A DNA stretch of 64,000 nucleotides from positions 5,580,001 to 5,644,000 of the forward strand of contig NZ_CP109090.1 in NCBI RefSeq assembly GCF_035917575.1. Reading direction: 5' to 3'. The notes under the pieces were generated by a model. That model had not been told where the DNA came from. It worked only from the letters and a program-made list of their open reading frames with translations, and made no database searches. Below are positions 46,815 through 55,332 of this stretch, piece by piece. Position numbers and translations under genes: made by a program. Source of the DNA: Streptomyces sp. NBC_01788. Its GTDB lineage: Bacteria; Actinomycetota; Actinomycetes; Streptomycetales; Streptomycetaceae. Position 1 is the first letter of the stretch. The number at the start of each line of letters is the position of its first letter.

Positions 46815-47186
46815 ATGCTCACTGAAGATGAAGCACGAGGGCTCGTTTTGGCGGAGCTCGCACGGACCGCAAGAGCGATAGAACACCTGGACCTTGCGAT
46901 CTCCAGGGTTGAAACCGTGTCTTTCGGGTGGGTGTTCTACTGGTGCGCGCGACGGGACATCGGTCGCCCCGCCGGCCAGCGGCCAACACTCGGTGGGAAC
47001 GGCCCTTTCTTGGTGGATCGGGAGAACGAGCGGCTTATCCGAACTGCAACCAGCAGGCCCGTACCCGGACAGATATCGGACTATGAGCGTCGGCTGCGGC
47101 GTGAGGCTCATGCCCAGAACGCGGCGGCGAAGCGAGCTGTACAGCAAGGAAGTACAGCAACCACAGCAACCAGCCTCGACCAGTAG
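46815..47186 (+). CDS. Imm35/YrhB-like small protein
   Basis: 123 aa. The central segment FGWVFYWCARRDIGRP...LGGNGPFLVDRENERLIRTATSRPVPGQISDYERR matches the Imm35/YrhB pattern (aromatic strand, GNGP.(I/L)VDR, then a gating strand). Such proteins are immunity factors in polymorphic toxin loci, or have unknown roles when alone. No toxin gene is adjacent. The C-terminus is a Gln/Ala/Thr tail. Confidence 0.6.
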   Translation: MLTEDEARGLVLAELARTARAIEHLDLAISRVETVSFGWVFYWCARRDIGRPAGQRPTLGGNGPFLVDRENERLIRTATSRPVPGQISDYERRLRREAHAQNAAAKRAVQQGSTATTATSLDQ

Positions 47187-47284
47187 TGCCTCCGAGGGGC
47201 CATGAAGCGGCCTGTATGACCGTCACCGACTGATCCACATTGAGCTACGGACTAGAAGCTACGGGTGCTGCGCACAATCGCAGT

Positions 47285-47692
47285 ATGACCGACAACGTCG
47301 AAGCCGCCTGGCGCAAGATCCTGGCAACCGCCGGCGAGCACACCTGGCCGGATGGCTCGCCGCTCCTGGGGCCGTTCACCGAGATGGTGCGGATGGCCCA
47401 TGCCGAGCCGCAGCTGCGTCAGCTCTACCCGTGGACGGGCATGTGGGAGCTGCACTTCAGCAGATGCACGGGGTTCCGTCCCACCTGGGACATCCCCTAC
47501 ATCGGCACCCTGAGCGACGGCCGGTACTACGTCGAGGGACCGCATCGCAACAGCCCGCGGATCGCTGAAACGGACAGCGCACAGGCCGCCGTAGCCATGG
47601 TCATCGAGCGACTGCCACCAGGCTGCGGCCCGGCCTTTGTGGGCACTGCCGAGGAGCTGGCGGCTTACGAGAGGGAAGACGGACCCGAGTAG
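47285..47692 (+). CDS. DUF6193-type protein
   Basis: 135 aa from the ATG giving MTDNVEAAWRKILATAGEHTWPDGSPLLGPFTEMVRMAHAEPQLRQLYPWTGMWELHFSRC. This matches Streptomyces proteins annotated as DUF6193 (so-called natural product biosynthesis family), whose activity is unknown. Ends GCGPAFVGTAEELAAYE. Last accessory gene before rlmN. Confidence 0.65.
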   Translation: MTDNVEAAWRKILATAGEHTWPDGSPLLGPFTEMVRMAHAEPQLRQLYPWTGMWELHFSRCTGFRPTWDIPYIGTLSDGRYYVEGPHRNSPRIAETDSAQAAVAMVIERLPPGCGPAFVGTAEELAAYEREDGPE

Positions 47693-47834
47693 AGCGCAAG
47701 ATCGATGAGTGCTCCCCGGGCCGTCTGTGGGCCGTCCGAGGGCGGTCAACGACGACCGGTGCCGACCACTGACGACAGTCGTCCGGGTGGACAGCCGCAG
47801 GTCACCCAATTGGATCTGCGACACTGGTACAGCC

Positions 47835-48941
47835 ATGCCTAAGCCCGGAGAACTCACTTTCGTCGCCCCGCGCGGTGTCAAGAAGCCGCCGCGGCATCTT
47901 GCCGACCTGTCGCCCGCCGAGCGCAAGGAGGCTGTCGCCGAGATCGGCGAGAAGCCGTTTCGTGCGAAGCAGCTCTCGCAACACTACTTCGCGCGGTACG
48001 CGCACGACCCGGAGCAGTGGACCGACATCCCCGCCGGGTCCCGCGCCAAGCTCCAGGAGGCGTTGCTTCCCGAGCTGATGACGGTCGTACGGCATCTGTC
48101 GACCGACCAGGGGACCACCCGCAAGACGCTGTGGCGCCTGTTCGACGGCACGCTCGTGGAGTCGGTGCTCATGCGCTACCCGGACCGGGTGACCATGTGC
48201 ATCAGCTCGCAGGCGGGCTGCGGCATGAACTGCCCGTTCTGTGCCACGGGACAGGCCGGGCTCGACCGGAACCTGTCCACCGCCGAGATCGTGCACCAGA
48301 TCGTCGACGGGATGCGCGCCCTGCGGGACGGCGAGGTCCCCGGTGGTCCCGCGCGTTTGTCGAACATCGTCTTCATGGGCATGGGCGAGCCGCTCGCCAA
48401 CTACAACCGCGTCGTCGGCGCGATCCGCGCCCTGACCGACCCCGAGCCGGACGGGCTCGGCCTGTCCCAGCGCGGGATCACCGTCTCCACGGTGGGCCTG
48501 GTCCCGGCGATCCACCGGTTCTCCGACGAGGGCTTCAAGTGCCGGCTCGCCATCTCCCTGCACGCACCGGACGACGAGCTGCGCGACACGCTCGTCCCGG
48601 TCAACACGCGGTGGAAGGTGCGGGAGGTGCTCGACGCCGGATTCGAGTACACCGCCAGGTCCGGGCGCCGACTGTCCATCGAGTACGCGCTGATCCGGGA
48701 CATCAACGACCAGGCATGGCGCGGCGACCGGCTCGGCCGGCTGCTCAAGGGCAAGCCCGTGCACGTCAACCTCATCCCGCTGAACCCGACGCCCGGCTCG
48801 AAGTGGACCGCGTCCCGGCCCGAGGACGAGAAGGCGTTCGTCGAGGCGATCGCCGCGCACGGTGTGCCGGTGACCGTCCGGGACACCCGGGGCCAGGAGA
48901 TCGACGGCGCCTGCGGTCAGCTGGCTGCGACCGAAAGGTAG
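47835..48941 (+). CDS. rlmN: 23S rRNA/tRNA adenine-C2 methyltransferase RlmN
   Basis: 368 aa from the ATG giving [14 protein letters not shown]. Radical-SAM enzyme methylating A2503 of 23S rRNA and A37 of some tRNAs. The cluster motif is [11 protein letters not shown] (CxxxCxxC), with [16 protein letters not shown], the [10 protein letters not shown] segment and the late GACGQLAA cysteine for the methyl-transfer step. Complete. It marks the return to core genes. Confidence 0.97.
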   Translation: MPKPGELTFVAPRGVKKPPRHLADLSPAERKEAVAEIGEKPFRAKQLSQHYFARYAHDPEQWTDIPAGSRAKLQEALLPELMTVVRHLSTDQGTTRKTLWRLFDGTLVESVLMRYPDRVTMCISSQAGCGMNCPFCATGQAGLDRNLSTAEIVHQIVDGMRALRDGEVPGGPARLSNIVFMGMGEPLANYNRVVGAIRALTDPEPDGLGLSQRGITVSTVGLVPAIHRFSDEGFKCRLAISLHAPDDELRDTLVPVNTRWKVREVLDAGFEYTARSGRRLSIEYALIRDINDQAWRGDRLGRLLKGKPVHVNLIPLNPTPGSKWTASRPEDEKAFVEAIAAHGVPVTVRDTRGQEIDGACGQLAATER

Positions 48942-48980
48942 CCGGACGGTAGGCTGAGAACCTACACATCTTCATATTCC

Positions 48981-49124
48981 GACAGGGGAGCGCCACAGCG
49001 CTGAGAGTGCGGCACCGGCCGCAGACCCTCTGAACCTCGCCCAGGTCATTCTGGGTAGGAAGTTCGGTCATCACTCAAGCTGTTGTGCCCTGCCCGGGTG
49101 TCCCTCGCGGACTCCGGGCAGGGC
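48981..49124 (+). promoter_or_regulatory. TPP riboswitch with downstream hairpin
   Basis: The thi-box core is plain: GACAGGGGAGC, CTGAGAGTGCGGC, CCGCAGACCCTCTGAACCT and the closing arm up to about 49070. An 11-bp hairpin (49087-49097 with 49114-49124) follows and may be the expression platform (terminator). The ribosome-binding site AGGAGG of the next gene comes about 23 nt later. TAGGCT at 48951-48956 is a -10 candidate. It controls the thiamine transporter operon. Confidence 0.93.
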
Positions 49125-49161
49125 CGCGTCTCTTCCTGGCCAACCCCCAGGAGGACATCCA

Positions 49162-50238
49162 GTGCACATCAAGACGTTCGCCGTGGCCGCGGTCGGGCTC
49201 GGCCTGGTCACGCTGTCGGCGTGCGGCTCGTCACCCAGCGACAAGGGCTCCGCGGGCTCCAAAACGGTGACCCTCGTCAGCCACAACTCGTGGGCCGCCT
49301 CCAAGGGCGTCATCGCCGACTTCGAGAAGAGCTCCGGCTACAAGGTGAAGGTCCTGGAGGACGGCGACGCCGGCCAGGCCGTCAACAAGGCCATCCTCAC
49401 CAAGGACAACCCGCAGGGCGACGTCTTCTTCGGCGTCGACAACACCCTGCTGTCCCGCGCCCTGGACAACGGGCTGTTCCAGCCGTACGAGCCGAAGGGG
49501 GCCGACCTGATCCTGCCGCGGTACCGGGTCGACGAGGCCAAGCACCGGGTCACGCCCATCGACACCGGCGACATCTGCGTCAACTACGACAAGAAGTACT
49601 TCGCCGACCACAAGCTGACCCCGCCCGCCTCGTTCGACGACCTGATCAAGCCGGAGTACAAAAACCTCCTCGTCACCGAGAACGCCGCCACCTCCTCGCC
49701 CGGCCTCGGCTTCCTGCTCGGCACCGCCGCCAAGTACGGCGACCAGGGCTGGCAGGACTACTGGAAGAAGCTCAAGGCCAACGGCGTCAAGGTCGTCGAC
49801 GGCTGGGAGCAGGCCTACAACCAGGAGTTCTCCGGTTCCGCCGGCGGCAGGAAGGCCAAGGGCGACCGGCCCCTCGTCGTCTCCTACGCCTCCTCGCCGC
49901 CCGCCGAGGTCATCTACGCCGAACCGCGGCCGAAGACCGCGCCGACCGGCGTCGCGCAGGGCACCTGCTTCCGCCAGGTCGAGTACGCGGGACTGCTCAG
50001 CAACGCCAGGAACACCGAAGGGGGCAAGGCTTTCCTGGACTTCCTGATCACCAAGAAGTTCCAGGACGACATGCCGCTGAACATGTTCGTCTACCCGGTG
50101 CGCGAAGGCGCCCAGGTGCCCGCGGAGTTCGCCGAGTACGGCCCTCAGGCCAAGAACCCCGAGACCCTGGCCCCCGACAGGATCGCCGCCAACCGTGACC
50201 AGTGGGTCAAGTCGTGGACATCGCTCGTCCTCAGGTAG
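49162..50238 (+). CDS. thiB: Thiamine ABC transporter, substrate-binding lipoprotein
   Basis: 358 aa, GTG start behind AGGAGG. Lipoprotein signal with lipobox LSAC (VGLGLVTLSAC). The mature protein has the ThiB pattern: VTLVSHNSWAASKGVIADFEKSSGYKVKVLEDGDAGQAVNKAIL, DVFFGVDNTLLSRAL, GWEQAYNQEFSG and VSYASSPPAEV. The TPP riboswitch upstream supports thiamine or a phosphate ester as substrate. The 3' end overlaps thiP. Confidence 0.93.
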   Translation: MHIKTFAVAAVGLGLVTLSACGSSPSDKGSAGSKTVTLVSHNSWAASKGVIADFEKSSGYKVKVLEDGDAGQAVNKAILTKDNPQGDVFFGVDNTLLSRALDNGLFQPYEPKGADLILPRYRVDEAKHRVTPIDTGDICVNYDKKYFADHKLTPPASFDDLIKPEYKNLLVTENAATSSPGLGFLLGTAAKYGDQGWQDYWKKLKANGVKVVDGWEQAYNQEFSGSAGGRKAKGDRPLVVSYASSPPAEVIYAEPRPKTAPTGVAQGTCFRQVEYAGLLSNARNTEGGKAFLDFLITKKFQDDMPLNMFVYPVREGAQVPAEFAEYGPQAKNPETLAPDRIAANRDQWVKSWTSLVLR

Positions 50239-51887
50239 GCCGCGGACGCGGCCGCCGGAAGGGGAACGCGGCGCGGCTCGGCCTCATGGCCGTGCCCGTC
50301 GCGTTCTTCGCGGTGTTCTTCGCCTACCCCGTGGCCGCGATCGTCCGGCGCGGCCTGGAGACGGACGGGGCCTGGCAGCTGGGGCGGATCACCGATGTGC
50401 TCGGACAGTCCGACATCCGGCACGTGCTGTGGTTCACCACCTGGCAGGCGCTCGCCTCCACCGCGCTCACCCTGCTCGTCGGCCTGCCCGGCGCCTATGT
50501 CTTCGCGCGCCTCGACTTCCCCGGCCGGCAGGTCCTGCGGGCCGTCGTCACCGTGCCGTTCGTGCTGCCCACCGTCGTGGTCGGCACCGCGTTCCTCGCG
50601 CTGATCGGTCGCGGCGGCCTGCTCGACGAACTGTGGGGCGTCCGGCTGGACACCACGGTGTGGGCGATCCTGCTCGCCCACGTCTTCTTCAACTACGCCG
50701 TCGTCGTACGGACCGTGGGCGGACTGTGGGCGGGGCTCGACCCGCGCCAGGAGGAGGCGGCCCGGATGCTCGGCGCCTCGCCGCTGACCGCCTGGCGCAA
50801 GGTCACCCTGCCCGCGCTGGCCCCAGCGGTGGGCGCCGCGGCGCTGATGGTCTTCCTGTTCACGTTCACCTCCTTCGGCGTGGTGCAGATCCTCGGCGGC
50901 CCCGCCTTCTCCACCCTCGAAGTGGAGATCTACCGGCAGACCTCCGAGATCTTCGACCTGGCGACCGCGGCGGTCCTGACGATCCTCCAGTTCGCGGCGG
51001 TGGGCGCGATCCTCGCCGTGCACGCCTGGACCGTACGGCGCCGGGAGACCGCGCTGAAGCTGGTGGACGCCTCGCTGACCGCCCGCCGGCCGCGCGGCCC
51101 CGGACAGTGGACGCTGCTGGCCGGCGTCCTCGCCACCGTCGCGGTCCTCCTCGTGCTGCCGCTCGCGGTGCTGGTGCAGCGGTCGCTCGCCGCGCCCGGC
51201 TTCGGCTACTACCGGGCGCTGACGAACGCGGACGGCGGCAGCTTCCTGGTCGCGCCGATACACGCCGTCGGCACCTCCCTGAGCTACGCAGCCGCGGCGA
51301 CCGCCATCGCCGTGGTGATCGGCGCGCTCGCCGCCGCCGCTCTCACCCGCCGGGACGCCGGCCGGCTCGTACGCGGCTTCGACGCGCTGCTGATGCTGCC
51401 GCTCGGGGTCTCGGCGGTGACCGTCGGCTTCGGCTTCCTGATCGCCCTGGACCGGCCGCCGCTGGACCTCAGGCAGTCCTGGATCCTGGTCCCGCTCGCG
51501 CAGGCCCTGGTCGGCGTGCCCTTCGTCGTACGGACCATGCTGCCCGTGCTGCGCGCGGTGGACGTACGGCTGCGGGAGGCGGCGGCCGTGCTCGGGGCCT
51601 CGCCGTGGCGGGTGTGGCGGGAGGTCGACCTGCCGCTCGTACGGCGGGCGCTGCTGATCGCCGCCGGGTTCGCCTTCGCGGTGTCCCTGGGGGAGTTCGG
51701 GGCGACCGTGTTCATCGCGCGGCCCGACAGTCCGACGCTGCCGGTCGCCGTGGCACGGCTGATCGGCCGCCCGGGCGACCTCAACTACGGCCAGGCGATG
51801 GCCCTGTCGACGATTCTGATGGTGGTGTGCGCGGTGGCGTTGCTGGTGCTCGAGCGGCTGCGCACCGACCGGAGCGGGGAGTTCTAG
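50202..51887 (+). CDS. thiP: Thiamine ABC transporter, permease
   Basis: 561 aa from the GTG at 50202; GTG at 50214 (VDIARPQ) is equally possible. Both overlap the thiB end. Two fused permease halves of about six helices each: EAA loops EEAARMLGASPLTAWRKVTLP and REAAAVLGASPWRVWREVDLP show the duplication. ThiP proteins have exactly this layout. The stop TAG abuts the ATPase ATG. Confidence 0.94.
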   Translation: MGQVVDIARPQVGRGRGRRKGNAARLGLMAVPVAFFAVFFAYPVAAIVRRGLETDGAWQLGRITDVLGQSDIRHVLWFTTWQALASTALTLLVGLPGAYVFARLDFPGRQVLRAVVTVPFVLPTVVVGTAFLALIGRGGLLDELWGVRLDTTVWAILLAHVFFNYAVVVRTVGGLWAGLDPRQEEAARMLGASPLTAWRKVTLPALAPAVGAAALMVFLFTFTSFGVVQILGGPAFSTLEVEIYRQTSEIFDLATAAVLTILQFAAVGAILAVHAWTVRRRETALKLVDASLTARRPRGPGQWTLLAGVLATVAVLLVLPLAVLVQRSLAAPGFGYYRALTNADGGSFLVAPIHAVGTSLSYAAAATAIAVVIGALAAAALTRRDAGRLVRGFDALLMLPLGVSAVTVGFGFLIALDRPPLDLRQSWILVPLAQALVGVPFVVRTMLPVLRAVDVRLREAAAVLGASPWRVWREVDLPLVRRALLIAAGFAFAVSLGEFGATVFIARPDSPTLPVAVARLIGRPGDLNYGQAMALSTILMVVCAVALLVLERLRTDRSGEF

Positions 51888-52907
51888 ATGCTGCTGAGCC
51901 TCGATGCCGCGACCGTGCGCTTCGGCGGACGGGCCGTGCTGGACGCGGTCGACCTGTCGGTCGCCGAGCACGAGATCGTGTGCGTGCTCGGACCCAGCGG
52001 CAGCGGCAAGTCCACGCTGCTGCGCGCGGTGGCCGGGCTTCAGCCGCTGGACTCCGGACGGGTGCTGCTGGACGGGCGGGACCAGTCGGGGGTGCCGGTG
52101 CACCGGCGCGAGGTGGGGCTGATGTTCCAGGACCACCAGCTGTTCCCGCAGCGGGACGTGGCCGGCAACGTCGGCTTCGGACTGCTTATGCGCGGCACGG
52201 CCAAGGGAGAACGGGACGCCCGGGTGGGGGAGTTGCTGGAGCTGGTCGGGCTGCCCGGGGCCGGGCGGCGTGCCGTGGCCGCGCTCTCCGGCGGGGAGCA
52301 GCAGCGAGTGGCCCTGGCCCGGGCGCTCGCCACCCGGCCGCGGCTGCTGATGCTGGACGAGCCGCTGGGCCAGCTCGACCGCTCGCTGCGGGAGCGTCTC
52401 GTCGTGGAACTGCGTGACCTGTTCGGGCGGTTGGGCACGACCGTGCTCGCCGTCACGCACGACCAGGGCGAGGCCTTCGCCCTCGCCGACCGGGTCGTGG
52501 TGATGCGGGACGGCAGGATCGCCCAGTCGGGGACGCCACTTGAGGTGTGGCAGCGGCCGGCCGATGCGTTCGTGGCACGTTTCCTCGGCTTCGAGAACGT
52601 GGTGGAGGCAAGCGTGGACGGAGAGGTCGCGGTCACCCCGTGGGGCAAGGTGCCGGTCCCCGTCGGCTCGGTTCAGGGCTCCCGCACCCTCCTCGTCCGG
52701 CCCGCCGGAGTCCGCCTGGTCCCCGCCGACGAGGGCCTGCCCTGCACGGTGACCGCGCGCACCTTCAAGGGCACCCACGTCACCGTCCACCTCCAGCCCG
52801 CCAACGCCCCGCGTCTGGAGGCCGCCTGCGCCCTGCGTACGGCACCGGAGGTCGGGGACGAGGTGGCGGTGGAGTTCGACACGGCCGAAATCCTGGTGAT
52901 GGAATGA
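51888..52907 (+). CDS. thiQ: Thiamine ABC transporter, ATP-binding protein
   Basis: 339 aa, immediately after thiP. Walker A GPSGSGKST, Q-loop VGLMFQDHQLF, signature LSGGEQQRVALARAL, Walker B LLMLDEPLGQLD, H-loop VTHDQ. The C-terminal 100 residues form a TOBE-like domain, longer than enteric ThiQ and closer to the PotA/FbpC type. The symbol rests on the operon and riboswitch. Confidence 0.88.
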   Translation: MLLSLDAATVRFGGRAVLDAVDLSVAEHEIVCVLGPSGSGKSTLLRAVAGLQPLDSGRVLLDGRDQSGVPVHRREVGLMFQDHQLFPQRDVAGNVGFGLLMRGTAKGERDARVGELLELVGLPGAGRRAVAALSGGEQQRVALARALATRPRLLMLDEPLGQLDRSLRERLVVELRDLFGRLGTTVLAVTHDQGEAFALADRVVVMRDGRIAQSGTPLEVWQRPADAFVARFLGFENVVEASVDGEVAVTPWGKVPVPVGSVQGSRTLLVRPAGVRLVPADEGLPCTVTARTFKGTHVTVHLQPANAPRLEAACALRTAPEVGDEVAVEFDTAEILVME

Positions 52908-52932
52908 TCGCGCGGCACCTAGTGTGCGGAGC

Positions 52933-53727
52933 ATGACGCTACTTGCCTACGACCGTTACTGCGGCCAAATCACTTATCAAGTCAACGAGTTGAGGTCCCT
53001 GGTCACCTCTGGGGCCGACTTGTCCAGCACCGTGCCGACCTGTCCGGACTGGACACTGGAGAAGCTGGTCCGGCACGTGGGCGGCGCCCTGCGCTGGACC
53101 GAGGCGCTGGTCAGGACCCGCGCACAGGAGAACATTCCGCCCACGGAGATCCCACTGGCCGGGGGCCCCCAGGCGCAGGGCGACCCGGCCGCCCTGGACG
53201 CCTGGCTGGCGGAGACCGGCCGCATCCTCGTCGAGGCCCTGCGCGATGCCGGACCGGACACGAAGGTGTGGACCTGGGCCGGGATCCTCGACGCCGGCTT
53301 CTGGGCCCGCCGGATGACCCACGAGATCACGATCCACCGTGCCGACGCGGCGCTCACCGCGGGCCGGCCCTACGAGGTCGCCGCGGACGTGGCCGCCGAC
53401 GCCGTCGACGAGTGGCTGCAGATCGTGCAGTTCATCCAGCGGAGCAACGCGCGCCCGGGCATCCAGGAGCTGCGCGGTCCGGGCCGCAGCATCCATCTGC
53501 ACGCCACCGACGCCGATCCCGAGCTGAACGCCGAGTGGGTCGTCGAGCTCGCCGAGGACGGCGTCGCCTGGCGCCGCGGTCATGAGAAGGCGACCGTCGC
53601 CCTGCGCGGGCCGCTCACCTCCGTGCTGCTCGCGTTCTGTCGCCGGCTCCCCCTGGACAGCCCCGGCTTGGAGGTGCTCGGCGAGCGCGAGGTGCTGGAG
53701 TTCTGGCTGGAGCGGGCGGCCTTTTGA
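52933..53727 (+). CDS. Mycothiol-dependent maleylpyruvate isomerase-family protein
   Basis: 264 aa. N-terminal MDMPI/DinB-like helical domain: RSLVTSGADLSSTVPTCPDWTLEKLVRHVGGALRWTEALV with the CPDW segment, and RRMTHEITIHRADAAL with metal-binding histidines. A C-terminal SCP2-like domain ends at LPLDSPGLEVLGEREVL. The substrate is unknown; mycothiol or metal use is inferred from the family. TAGTGT (52920-52925) ends 7 nt before the ATG: probably leaderless. Confidence 0.88.
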   Translation: MTLLAYDRYCGQITYQVNELRSLVTSGADLSSTVPTCPDWTLEKLVRHVGGALRWTEALVRTRAQENIPPTEIPLAGGPQAQGDPAALDAWLAETGRILVEALRDAGPDTKVWTWAGILDAGFWARRMTHEITIHRADAALTAGRPYEVAADVAADAVDEWLQIVQFIQRSNARPGIQELRGPGRSIHLHATDADPELNAEWVVELAEDGVAWRRGHEKATVALRGPLTSVLLAFCRRLPLDSPGLEVLGEREVLEFWLERAAF

Positions 53728-53731
53728 GCGA

Positions 53732-53767
53732 CCGTGGCCCGCCCCCGAACTCGGGGGCGGGCCACGG
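53732..53767. terminator. Bidirectional terminator between convergent genes
   Basis: A perfect 17-bp stem (53732-53748 with 53751-53767) with only two unpaired bases (the innermost pairs likely open) lies between the MDMPI gene and the LAETG gene. Confidence 0.92.
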
Positions 53768-53784
53768 ATGGTGTGCGCGGGGCG

Positions 53785-54546
53785 TCAGCGGTTGCTGTTC
53801 GCTCCACGGCGGCGCATGCCGAAGAACACGGCGCCACCGCCGACGACGACCAGGGCGGCCGCGATGCCGGCGATCATGCCGGTGTTGGAGTCGGCACCGG
53901 TCTCGGCGAGGTTGGAGTCACCGACCGCGGGCGACGGGGCGTTGGCCTCGGCGCCCGCGGGAGCGGTGGTGCTCTCCGAGGCGGACGGCGCCGAGGACGC
54001 CTCCTGCGACGGGGACTCCTCCGACTCCGGGGCGGACTCCGACGGGGCCGGCGTCGCCGTCTCCGTCGCCGTCTCCGTCGGAGACGGCGTGGTGGAATCG
54101 GTCGGCTTCTCGGTCGGCGTCTCGGACTTGCACGCGGTCGCCGGAGCGGTCAGGTTGTCCTTGATGTCCGCGTTGACCTTGAACCGGCTGTTCTTCGCGG
54201 TCTCGACGTGGACCCGGTAGACCGCGTTCGGCTGCCAGTCCTCGGCGAAGGTGATCGTGGTCGCACCCTGGATCGGCTTCTCACCGATCTTCTTGGCGTC
54301 GGCACCCTTGTCCTCGAGGAACACGGTGACCGTGGCCGGGGTTTTGGAGGTGTCGGTGCTCTTGACGACGATGACACCGTTCTCGCCGTCACACTTGGCT
54401 TCGGCGGAGAAGTCCTTGATGTCACAGGCGAGTGCGTTACCCGCAGCGCCGAGAGCGAGAGCGGCGGACGCGGAGGCGACACCGAGGATGCGCACGGTAC
54501 GTGCGGTACGGCGGGATATGGACAAGATAGCCACTTTGCCCTTCAC
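53785..54546 (-). CDS. Sortase-anchored cell-wall protein (LAETG)
   Basis: 253 aa from GTG at 54546; GTG at 54534 has a slightly better ribosome-binding site. A signal peptide ([22 protein letters not shown]), a beta-rich globular part with two cysteines ([12 protein letters not shown]), a Thr/Ser/Pro/Glu-rich wall-spanning stretch, then LAETG, a membrane helix ([21 protein letters not shown]) and RRR. LAxTG is the class E sortase motif of Streptomyces. Role unknown; it may be a surface protein of aerial structures. Confidence 0.9.
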   Translation of the reverse strand: MKGKVAILSISRRTARTVRILGVASASAALALGAAGNALACDIKDFSAEAKCDGENGVIVVKSTDTSKTPATVTVFLEDKGADAKKIGEKPIQGATTITFAEDWQPNAVYRVHVETAKNSRFKVNADIKDNLTAPATACKSETPTEKPTDSTTPSPTETATETATPAPSESAPESEESPSQEASSAPSASESTTAPAGAEANAPSPAVGDSNLAETGADSNTGMIAGIAAALVVVGGGAVFFGMRRRGANSNR

Positions 54547-54727
54547 GGGATGCCCAATTGCGGGGGGTTTGGGGGGTGTTGGGGCGGCGGCAAGGCCGAA
54601 CCCACAGAAACCCCAGGAGGCTCAGATTTATAAGTGCTCCAGCGGGAGTGTCAATCCGAAAGCCTCCCACCGGCGTTGACTTTACCGCATTATTAACTAG
54701 GCAAATGTTTCAACGTGTTGGCAGACG

Positions 54728-54757
54728 TCGGGGCGGGTGCCGACGCACCCGCCCCGA
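54728..54757 (-). terminator. Terminator of the VOC gene
   Basis: A perfect 13-bp stem (54728-54740 with 54745-54757) with loop CGAC lies just beyond the stop of the minus-strand VOC gene. Confidence 0.85.
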
Positions 54758-54784
54758 TCGTGGTGAGCCTCCGCCCCCGCGGGC

Positions 54785-55192
54785 TCAGCCCTGCACCGCT
54801 GCCGGGTCCATCCACATGACCTCCCATGTGTGGCCGTCGAGGTCGTCGAAGGCGCGGCCGTACATGAAGCCGTGGTCCTGCGTCTCGCCGCTCACGGTGC
54901 CACCGGCCGCGACCGCCTTGTCCACCAGCTCGTCGACCTTCTCGCGGCTCTCCGCGCTCAGACAGAGCAGCACCTCGCTGGACCTGGTCGAGTCCGCGAT
55001 CTCCTTCTTGGTGAAGTTGGCGTAGTGCTGCTTGCTGAGCAGCATCGCGACAATGGTGTCGCTGATCACGACGCAGGCGCAGTCGTCGGTGGAGAACTGG
55101 GGGTTGATGGTGTAGCCGAGGTCGGTGAAGAACTTCCCGGACGCGGCCACGTCGTTCGTCGCCAGGTTCACGAAGATCATCTGCTGGTACAT
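54785..55192 (-). CDS. VOC-superfamily (glyoxalase/bleomycin-resistance-like) protein
   Basis: 135 aa from the ATG behind GGGAGAG. MYQQMIFVNLATNDVAASGKFFTDLGYTINPQFS and the C-terminal GRAFDDLDGHTWEVMWMDP are the two beta-alpha-beta repeats of the fold, with the late DGHTWEV metal-ligand segment. Close to small 'extradiol dioxygenase-like' VOC proteins; activity unknown. Confidence 0.9.
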   Translation of the reverse strand: MYQQMIFVNLATNDVAASGKFFTDLGYTINPQFSTDDCACVVISDTIVAMLLSKQHYANFTKKEIADSTRSSEVLLCLSAESREKVDELVDKAVAAGGTVSGETQDHGFMYGRAFDDLDGHTWEVMWMDPAAVQG

Positions 55193-55332
55193 GGCGGGTC
55201 TCTCCCATCGCGGTTCTTTGCCGTTCGCAGGGGTAGACCCGGGGCCGGCGCGGAACTCATCGGGGCCCCGGGACTTTTTTGTACGTCTTCTCCGGGCCCG
55301 GCGGCGAGCCGGTGGGCCGGTGGGCCGGTGGC

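Noticed and set aside
46559..46825. Open frame between the DUF6083-type and Imm35-like genes
   Set aside because: Overlaps both neighbours, no recognisable product, and coding pattern poor.
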